Shown here: piece after piece, positions 57,798 to 64,000 of the stretch
How the letters are laid out: every line of letters begins with the position of its first letter
Position numbering within the stretch: the first letter of the stretch is position 1
Assembly: GCF_030409755.1 (NCBI RefSeq)
Contig: NZ_JAUFQE010000002.1
Span: 2,728,001 to 2,792,000 of the forward strand
DNA from: Vibrio lentus
GTDB taxonomy: Bacteria; Pseudomonadota; Gammaproteobacteria; Enterobacterales; Vibrionaceae
Direction: 5' to 3'
Length of the DNA: 64,000 bases
The notes under the pieces: model-generated
What the model was told of the DNA's origin: nothing
Databases searched by the model: none
What the model saw: the letters and a program-made list of their open reading frames with translations, nothing else
Program-made: the position numbers and the translations under genes

Positions 57798-58118
57798 ATG
57801 GCCGACTGGAATGGTGAATACATAAGCCCATATGCTGAGCATGGAAAGAAAAGCGAACAAGTAAAGAAAATTACAGTTTCTATCCCTCTAAAAGTGTTAA
57901 AGGTTCTTACTGACGAGCGTACTCGCCGCCAGATTAATAACCTACGCCATGCAACAAACAGTGAGCTACTGTGCGAAGCCTTTCTACATGCGTACACAGG
58001 CCAACCACTACCAACGGATGAAGACCTTCGTAAAGACCGTCCAGACGATATCCCTACTGAAGTGAAAAAACTGATGACAGAGATGGGTATCGAGTTCGAA
58101 GCGTTTGACGAAGAATAA
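57798..58118 (+). CDS. metJ: Methionine repressor MetJ
   Basis: MetJ represses the methionine genes with S-adenosylmethionine as corepressor. The 106-aa protein has the ribbon-helix-helix strand [15 protein letters not shown] that enters the DNA groove, followed by [20 protein letters not shown] and [16 protein letters not shown], as in E. coli MetJ, which has about the same length. It is divergent from metB with its operators between them. Confidence 0.97.
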   Translation: MADWNGEYISPYAEHGKKSEQVKKITVSIPLKVLKVLTDERTRRQINNLRHATNSELLCEAFLHAYTGQPLPTDEDLRKDRPDDIPTEVKKLMTEMGIEFEAFDEE

Positions 58119-58219
58119 AAACAACTCAGTCACTGCCTTCAATATTGATTCGCGATAACTGAACCCTATTTGTCACATCAACCACTATGCCCTCTATGAC
58201 TGCGCAGTGAATGATAGAC

Positions 58220-58256
58220 ATAAAAAAACCGACTCCTAATGGGTCGGTTTTTTATT
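58220..58256. terminator. Shared terminator of metJ and the malic enzyme gene
   Basis: An AAAAAACCGAC/GTCGGTTTTTT stem with an 8-base loop has T-runs on both strands. Confidence 0.92.
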
Positions 58257-58296
58257 ATTCTTTTTCGCTCAATAGAGCGACCGCTATAATAAGCTA

Positions 58297-59586
58297 TTAA
58301 GCCATATAGTTAGCAGGCATCTCAATACGAGCAACGCCAGACTCAACCGCCGCTTCCGCAACAGCTTTTGCAACGCGAGGAAGTAGACGTGGGTCCATTG
58401 GCTTAGGAATGATGTAACCTGTACCAAACTCCAATGCAGTCTCACCCGCAGCGGCTAGAACTTCAGCTGGAACTTCTTCTTTTGCTAACTCACGAATCGC
58501 CTTAACTGCAGCTAGCTTCATCTCATCATTGATTTCGCTTGCACGCACATCGAGTGCACCACGGAAAATGAATGGGAAACAAAGTACGTTGTTTACTTGG
58601 TTAGGGTAATCACTACGGCCTGTACCCATAATTAGGTCAGAACGAACCTCGTGAGCAAGCTCAGGCTTGATCTCTGGATCTGGGTTTGAACATGCAAACA
58701 CGACTGGCTTATCAGCCATCAGCGTTAGTGCTTCAGCTGGTAATAGGTTAGGACCCGATACACCCAAGAACAGATCAGCGCCTTCGATAACATCTTCAAG
58801 TGTGCGCTTATCAGTGTTGTTTGCGAACAACGCTTTGTATTCGTTTAGGTCATCACGACGAGTGTGGATCACACCTTTACGGTCAAGCATGTAGATCTTC
58901 TCGCGCTGAGCGCCACACTTAATCAGTAGCTCCATACATGCTACAGCCGCTGCGCCAGCACCTAAACAAACGATCTTACACTCTTCAAGTTTCTTACCCT
59001 GAAGTTCGATCGCGTTCAGCATACCCGCTGCCGTTACAATCGCAGTACCGTGTTGGTCATCGTGGAATACAGGTACATCACAACGCTCGATCAGGCGACG
59101 TTCAATCTCAAAACAATCTGGTGCTTTGATGTCTTCTAGGTTAATACCACCGAATGTATCTGCGATATTCGCAACCGTATCAACGAACTCATCGATTGTG
59201 CGGTGTTTTACTTCAATATCGATAGAATCTAAACCAGCAAAACGCTTAAACAGTAGCGCTTTACCTTCCATTACAGGTTTAGAAGCAATAGGACCAAGGT
59301 TACCTAGGCCAAGAATCGCAGTACCGTTAGAGATAACAGCAACCATGTTGCCCTTACCTGTGTATTTATAGACGTTATCAACGTTCTGTGCGATCTCGCG
59401 AACAGGCTCAGCCACGCCTGGGCTGTATGCAAGTGCTAGATCTTCTGCAGAGTTTGCAGGCTTCGTCAGTGCTACGGCAATTTTGCCTGGAATTGGGAAC
59501 TCATGATAATCAAGAGCTTGCTGACGGAATCGTTCTTGAGGCGATAATTCTTGAGAGGATTGATCTTGGCGGCTGTCTTCAGACAT
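58297..59586 (-). CDS. Malic enzyme, short form without phosphotransacetylase domain
   Basis: This enzyme decarboxylates malate to pyruvate. The 429-aa protein has [36 protein letters not shown], the metal-binding [30 protein letters not shown] and the dinucleotide loop [15 protein letters not shown]. It corresponds to the malic part of E. coli MaeB (about 759 aa) but stops before the phosphotransacetylase-like domain. Short forms of this size are common, so it is not truncated. NADP versus NAD use cannot be settled. Confidence 0.92.
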   Translation of the reverse strand: MSEDSRQDQSSQELSPQERFRQQALDYHEFPIPGKIAVALTKPANSAEDLALAYSPGVAEPVREIAQNVDNVYKYTGKGNMVAVISNGTAILGLGNLGPIASKPVMEGKALLFKRFAGLDSIDIEVKHRTIDEFVDTVANIADTFGGINLEDIKAPDCFEIERRLIERCDVPVFHDDQHGTAIVTAAGMLNAIELQGKKLEECKIVCLGAGAAAVACMELLIKCGAQREKIYMLDRKGVIHTRRDDLNEYKALFANNTDKRTLEDVIEGADLFLGVSGPNLLPAEALTLMADKPVVFACSNPDPEIKPELAHEVRSDLIMGTGRSDYPNQVNNVLCFPFIFRGALDVRASEINDEMKLAAVKAIRELAKEEVPAEVLAAAGETALEFGTGYIIPKPMDPRLLPRVAKAVAEAAVESGVARIEMPANYMA

Positions 59587-59921
59587 AGGTGTAGGTTCCT
59601 AGGATATTATTATTTGGGGGATCTTGTTCATGTTAATAGATGTACTTCAAAGTTCCTAGGTGGTTAAAGCCTCTGTCTCATTAAAAAACGAGATTTCACT
59701 ACTAATAAGACCAGTGAGCAGTTGAAATTACTATCGCTTGTTGAACTTTCGAGCGGATTTCTAGGGAGGAGTAATTCAGGGGGAAAGTGTTGGAGCTAAA
59801 CTCAAATCGACAGCCTATCGTCGAGATAAGCGAAGAGTGTTATTAAAGTCAGGGGTTTCTCAAATTTCAGGCAACAAAAAAGGACACCGAAGTGTCCTTT
59901 TTCATGTCTAAATAGCGAGAA
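59587..59921. other. Intergenic region between rpmE and the malic enzyme gene
   Basis: It holds the malic enzyme promoter side and, at the right, the rpmE terminator. No gene or clear motif is seen elsewhere. Confidence 0.6.
59874..59905 (-). terminator. Intrinsic terminator of rpmE
   Basis: A perfect AAAAAGGACAC/GTGTCCTTTTT stem closes a TTCG-type tetraloop, followed by TTTTTTG on the minus strand. Confidence 0.93.
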
Positions 59922-60140
59922 TTACTTCTTGCTAGAAAGAGCACCGAAACGCTTGTTAAAGCGATCTACACGGCCGCCTGTATCTACGATACGTTGCTTA
60001 CCAGTGTAGAATGGGTGACATTTGTCACATACGTCTAGGTGAATACCATCTTTACCTAGAGTAGAGTTGAATTCGAATGTGTTGCCGCAAGAACAAGTTG
60101 CTGTTACTGCTTTGTATTCTGGGTGGATTCCAGCTTTCAT
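59922..60140 (-). CDS. rpmE: Ribosomal protein L31, zinc-binding form
   Basis: This 72-aa protein of the large ribosomal subunit begins [20 protein letters not shown] and has the four cysteines of the zinc form (CSC near 16-18 and CDKC near 37-40), then [20 protein letters not shown]. Under zinc shortage bacteria replace this form with a Cys-free paralogue. It is divergent from priA, as in other gamma-proteobacteria. Confidence 0.97.
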   Translation of the reverse strand: MKAGIHPEYKAVTATCSCGNTFEFNSTLGKDGIHLDVCDKCHPFYTGKQRIVDTGGRVDRFNKRFGALSSKK

Positions 60141-60471
60141 GGGATAACCTCAATTAGGCCGTGTCGCCATCCGATTCTAAGCCGGACACCACACGTTGTT
60201 AAAAAATAAAATAAAGACACCGCAGCATCACTAAAAAGCGATAAAGCCATACCTTTAAGGCGCAGTATAGTAATGAATCTGTGAGGTAGGATCAACTGAT
60301 TTGATACATTTTTCACCAACACAGTCCTTAAACCCTCTATTAAGCGTTATTTTCTGGCTCCAGTAGCATTCAAGCCTCAAGTAAGCTCTGTCATCTAAAC
60401 TGCTCCTCGAATTTAACGCCCTTATCCATTAGACTGTTCGCTCTCGTCAACTCAGATAAAGCCGTCCCTTT
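60141..60471. other. Divergent intergenic region between rpmE and priA
   Basis: It should hold both promoters and the rpmE leader. The sequence near 60250-60300 is AT-rich on the rpmE side. I found no confident operator or leader structure. Confidence 0.5.
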
Positions 60472-62673
60472 ATGCGTCCAATGATTGCCCGTGTGGCACT
60501 GCCTGTTCCACTCGACAAGCAGTTCGATTACAAGATTCCTAGCCACCTATTTCCGATTATTGGCGGTCGAGTTTCTGTGCCTTTTGGACGACAAACCTTA
60601 ACCGGTATCGTGACGGCTCTGGTTAACGAATCAGAATTCGATCTCGACAAGCTCAAACCTATTAAAGCCTTATTAGACAACCAACCCGTTTGGCCTGAAT
60701 CGGTCTACTCACTCTTGGTATGGTGCAGTCAATTCTATCAGTACCCTCTTGGCGAAACTTTGGCTAACGCTCTGCCTAGCGCTTTACGAAAAGGCAAAGC
60801 TGCCGATTTCGCAACGCTTGTCGAATGGCAACTAACCCCATCAGGTAGAGATCAACTAATGCAAGGCTTTGGTCGCGCAGTCAAACAAGCCAAAGTAATG
60901 CACATGCTTGAACACGGTGCAGTTCCTCATCAAGAGTTCATTGATGAAGAGGTGGGCAGCGCAGTACTGAAGACATTGGAAGAAAAAGGCTGGATTGAGT
61001 CGGTAGAAAAAAAACCGAAGCGCAAGCCATGGCCAATGGAACTCGAAAACGACCAAGACAAGCCAAAACTCAATGCAGAACAAGCGATCGCGATTGCGAC
61101 AGTAAACAGTCAAACTGATTTTGGTTGCTTCTTGCTAGAGGGGGTCACAGGCTCAGGTAAGACCGAGGTCTACCTGAATATGATCAAGCCGATTCTCGAC
61201 CAAGGCAAGCAAGCGTTAGTCTTGGTACCTGAGATTGGCCTCACTCCACAAACGATTAACCGCTTTAAGCGACGCTTTAATGTGCCTGTTGAAGTGATTC
61301 ACTCTGGATTAAACGATTCTGAGCGACTCAATGCATGGCTATCAGCCCGCGATAAGATAGCTGGCATCGTGATTGGTACGCGCTCGGCTCTGTTCACGCC
61401 GTTTGCTGATTTGGGCATTATCATTGTCGATGAAGAACACGACGCCTCTTATAAGCAGCAAGATAGCCTGCGCTACCACGCTCGTGACGTCGCGATCATG
61501 CGCGCTCATAAGGCGCAAATCCCAGTGGTTCTAGGTTCAGCAACACCGGCTTTTGAAACGCTGCACAACGCTCAGATAGGCAAATACAGCTACCTCACCC
61601 TCACCTCACGCGCTGGTGTCGCACTGCCGACCACCAATAAAGTGTTGGATGTTAAAGGTGAATATCTGGAAAGCGGCTTATCTGCGTCGTTAATTGCTGA
61701 AATGCAGAGGCACCTCAAAGCAGGCAACCAAGTGATGCTGTTCCTCAATCGCCGCGGGTTTTCCCCAGCATTGATGTGTCACGACTGTGGTTGGACAGCC
61801 GAATGTAAACGCTGTGATGCTTACTACACCTATCACCAATACAGCAATGAAATGCGCTGCCACCATTGCGGATCGCAGCAGCATATCGTGCACAATTGCC
61901 AAGGCTGTGGTTCAGCTAACTTAGTGACGGTTGGTGTCGGCACCGAGCAACTTGAAACGCAACTTGGTCAACTGTTCCCTGAATACAAAACCATTCGTAT
62001 TGATCGCGATAGCACCCGCCGCAAGGGCAGCTTAGAAAGCGCGCTAGAGTCAATTCGTAAGGGTGAATACCAAATACTGATCGGCACACAGATGCTTGCT
62101 AAAGGTCACCACTTCCCTGACGTGACACTTGTGGCGTTATTGGACGTTGATGCCTCTTTATATAGTAGTGACTTCCGCGCCTCTGAAAGACTCGCTCAGT
62201 TGTTCACCCAAGTTGCAGGTCGAGCAGGACGTGCCAGTAAGCCAGGTGAGGTTATCTTACAAACTCACCATCCAGAACATGGCTTGTTACAAGCACTGCT
62301 ACACAAAGACTATAACCACTTTGCTCAGACGGCTTTAGCAGAACGTAAACAAGCGATGTTGCCTCCCTATACGTTCATGACACTCTTCAGAGCAGAAGCG
62401 AACGACACGCGCTTGGTGGAAGAGTTCTTACGTCAGGTTCGTCATACACTGGAGTCACATCCACTGTTCGACCAATATTGCATGGTGTTGGGGCCAACTC
62501 CTGCGCCATTGGCAAAACGAGCAGGTAAATCTCGCTGGCAGCTGATATTGCAAACACAGACTCGTTCATTAATGCAGAAGCTATTAATGAGTGCAAAGCC
62601 GGCAATTAATATGTTACCCGCTGCGAAAAAAGTCCGTTGGTCACTCGATATTGAGCCGCAAGATTTGAGCTAA
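60472..62673 (+). CDS. priA: Primosomal replication-restart helicase PriA
   Basis: PriA recognises stalled forks and reloads the DnaB helicase. The 733-aa protein starts MRPMIARVALPVPLDKQFDY, the 3'-end-binding domain. The helicase has Walker A GVTGSGKTEVYL near residue 224, the DEEH box VDEEHDASYKQQ and GSATPAFET. The zinc region holds eight cysteines in CHDCGWTAECKRC, RCHHCG and CQGCGSAN. QVAGRAGRASKPGEV is motif VI. All are intact. Confidence 0.97.
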   Translation: MRPMIARVALPVPLDKQFDYKIPSHLFPIIGGRVSVPFGRQTLTGIVTALVNESEFDLDKLKPIKALLDNQPVWPESVYSLLVWCSQFYQYPLGETLANALPSALRKGKAADFATLVEWQLTPSGRDQLMQGFGRAVKQAKVMHMLEHGAVPHQEFIDEEVGSAVLKTLEEKGWIESVEKKPKRKPWPMELENDQDKPKLNAEQAIAIATVNSQTDFGCFLLEGVTGSGKTEVYLNMIKPILDQGKQALVLVPEIGLTPQTINRFKRRFNVPVEVIHSGLNDSERLNAWLSARDKIAGIVIGTRSALFTPFADLGIIIVDEEHDASYKQQDSLRYHARDVAIMRAHKAQIPVVLGSATPAFETLHNAQIGKYSYLTLTSRAGVALPTTNKVLDVKGEYLESGLSASLIAEMQRHLKAGNQVMLFLNRRGFSPALMCHDCGWTAECKRCDAYYTYHQYSNEMRCHHCGSQQHIVHNCQGCGSANLVTVGVGTEQLETQLGQLFPEYKTIRIDRDSTRRKGSLESALESIRKGEYQILIGTQMLAKGHHFPDVTLVALLDVDASLYSSDFRASERLAQLFTQVAGRAGRASKPGEVILQTHHPEHGLLQALLHKDYNHFAQTALAERKQAMLPPYTFMTLFRAEANDTRLVEEFLRQVRHTLESHPLFDQYCMVLGPTPAPLAKRAGKSRWQLILQTQTRSLMQKLLMSAKPAINMLPAAKKVRWSLDIEPQDLS

Positions 62674-62727
62674 ACCCACTCGGGTTAAAACTAATGATAA
62701 GTTTGTTCACAAATATTTCATATTTCT

Positions 62728-62743
62728 CGTGAGCAACTTCACA
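62728..62743 (+). promoter_or_regulatory. Candidate CRP site upstream of cytR
   Basis: CGTGA-GCAACT-TCACA matches TGTGA-N6-TCACA at nine of ten positions. cytR is CRP-controlled in E. coli, so the site is credible. It lies 171 bp before the start. Confidence 0.7.
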
Positions 62744-62913
62744 CTAGTCATGTGATTTTTGTTAATCTAGCCGTAACTTTACACGGATGAAACGAATAAA
62801 ATATTGCAATAAAAAAAGTGTTAGCAACACTTTCACAATATCTATCCGATTGTATTAATTATTCACGCCTTAGATACTTAGGCAGCAAAGGAACTTAAAA
62901 GAGGGTTTAATTT

Positions 62914-63918
62914 ATGGCGACAATGAAGGATGTTGCCCAGCTAGCAGGCGTCTCAACCGCAACGGTATCACGTGCATTGATGAACCCTGAGAAAGTCTCA
63001 GTTTCGACTCGTAAACGAGTAGAGACAGCAGTACTTGAAGCTGGATACTCACCCAATACATTAGCTCGAAACTTACGTCGCAACGAATCAAAAACCATCA
63101 TCACTATTGTTCCTGATATCTGTGACCCTTATTTCGCTGAGATCATCCGTGGTATCGAAGATGCTGCAGTAGAAAATGACTACCTAGTTCTACTTGGCGA
63201 CAGTGGTCAGCAGAAGAAGCGCGAATCATCATTTGTAAACTTGGTATTCACCAAACAAGCTGACGGCATGCTGCTGTTAGGCACTGATCATCCATTTGAT
63301 GTCAGCAAACCTGAACAAAAGAATCTACCTCCAATGGTAATGGCGTGTGAATTTGCACCCGAGCTTGAATTGCCAACGGTACATATCGACAACCTGACCT
63401 CTGCATTTGAAGCCGTGAACTACCTAGCTCAATTAGGTCATAAGCGCATTGCTCAAATCTCTGGGCCAAGCACTGCAACCCTGTGTAAGTTCCGCCAACA
63501 AGGTTACCAACAAGCACTGCGCCGCGCTGGAGTATCAATGAACCCAGCTTACAGCACTGTGGGCGATTTCACCTTTGAAGCTGGCGCGCAAGCGGTTCGT
63601 CAATTATTGGCACTTCCAGAGCAACCAACTGCGATTTTCTGTCACAACGATGCGATGGCCATTGGTGCGATTCAAGAAGCGAAGAAGCTAGGTTTACGTG
63701 TTCCTCAAGATCTATCGATTGTTGGCTTCGACGACATCCAATTCGCTCAATACTGCGATCCACCGCTAACGACGATTTCTCAACCTCGTTACGAAATTGG
63801 ACGCCAAGCGATGCTGATGATGCTTGATCTACTGAAAGGTAATGATGTTCAAGCAGGTTCACGTCTACTTGAAGCCAAACTCGTGGTTCGTGGCAGTACG
63901 GCACCACCTCGAATTTAG
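62914..63918 (+). CDS. cytR: LacI-family repressor CytR
   Basis: CytR represses nucleoside uptake and catabolism with CRP and is relieved by cytidine; in vibrios it also activates competence genes. The 334-aa protein has the LacI helix-turn-helix ATMKDVAQLAGVSTATVSRA, the hinge NTLARNLRRNES, then a periplasmic-binding-like sensor domain with IVPDICDPYFAEIIRGIEDA, FCHNDAMAIGAIQEAKKLG and VGFDDIQFAQYCDPPLTTI. CytR is the best name, because it follows priA as in E. coli. A gap of 240 bp with a CRP-like site precedes it. Confidence 0.93.
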   Translation: MATMKDVAQLAGVSTATVSRALMNPEKVSVSTRKRVETAVLEAGYSPNTLARNLRRNESKTIITIVPDICDPYFAEIIRGIEDAAVENDYLVLLGDSGQQKKRESSFVNLVFTKQADGMLLLGTDHPFDVSKPEQKNLPPMVMACEFAPELELPTVHIDNLTSAFEAVNYLAQLGHKRIAQISGPSTATLCKFRQQGYQQALRRAGVSMNPAYSTVGDFTFEAGAQAVRQLLALPEQPTAIFCHNDAMAIGAIQEAKKLGLRVPQDLSIVGFDDIQFAQYCDPPLTTISQPRYEIGRQAMLMMLDLLKGNDVQAGSRLLEAKLVVRGSTAPPRI

Positions 63919-63941
63919 GCAAGATAAATACCCACACAAAC

Positions 63942-63976
63942 CTGCGGCACATTTTGATGTGCCGCTTCCATTTCTG
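63942..63976 (+). terminator. Intrinsic terminator of cytR
   Basis: A 9-bp perfect stem GCGGCACAT/ATGTGCCGC with a TTTG loop is followed by a T-rich TTCCATTTCT. Confidence 0.8.
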
Positions 63977-64000
63977 CACTATTATCCTCGCGCAATCTGG

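Noticed and set aside
58297-59586. The malic enzyme as a truncated MaeB
   Set aside because: The 429-aa size is a normal short form; the end is clean and a terminator follows.

Overview
The window is ordinary core chromosome of a Vibrio. The order fkpA-slyX-slyD-yheV-kefB-kefG-yheS-yheT-yheU-prkB-crp, and aroK-aroB-damX-dam-rpe-gph-trpS, is the order known from gamma-proteobacteria such as E. coli. An argH gene fused to an ArgA-like acetyltransferase domain, an aphA gene and a pilMNOPQ block beside mrcA point to Vibrionaceae. The moderate, slightly AT-rich composition and my recollection of related proteins suggest the Splendidus clade, but that placement is an inference. I see no tRNA, rRNA, insertion sequence, prophage or CRISPR array.

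Layout: 1-13.7 kb holds a partial yheO-type regulator, the peptidyl-prolyl isomerases fkpA and slyD, an unfamiliar WD40 lipoprotein, slyX, an isoaspartyl peptidase, the Kef potassium-efflux genes (kefB is broken by a 53-bp tandem duplication), the ABC-F factor yheS, yheT with a tandem-repeat insert, yheU, prkB and crp. 13.8-19.9 kb is nitrogen catabolism and folate: a DUF1338 protein, astD, astA, astC/argD and pabA. 20-22.6 kb encodes a secreted nuclease with a GlyGly-CTERM-like tail. 22.9-34.7 kb is a long minus-strand block: trpS, gph, rpe, dam, damX, aroB, aroK, and the type IV pilus inner-membrane and secretin genes pilQ, pilP, pilO, pilN, pilM, with mrcA divergent. 37.4-41.1 kb is a peroxide-response cluster: oxyR, a peroxiredoxin-glutaredoxin fusion and a disulfide oxidoreductase with a cysteine-rich tail. 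42.2-48.9 kb is arginine biosynthesis: argCBGH(A) on the minus strand and divergent argE. 49-52.7 kb has ppc and aphA. 52.8-58.1 kb is the methionine regulon: metF, metL, metB and divergent metJ, with tandem MetJ boxes. 58.3-63.9 kb has a short malic enzyme, rpmE, priA and cytR.

Several regulatory sites can be read directly: an OxyR-type site between oxyR and the peroxiredoxin gene, MetJ boxes before metF and between metB and metJ, a pair of ARG boxes 21 bp apart before argH, and CRP-like sites before crp and cytR. Many intrinsic terminators are clear.

I did not find a new multi-gene system. The observations most worth checking are local: the kefB duplication, the eight 15-bp repeats inside yheT, the (GAAAA)7 microsatellite in the shared aphA/metF terminator, and the Cys-tailed oxidoreductase in the peroxide cluster.
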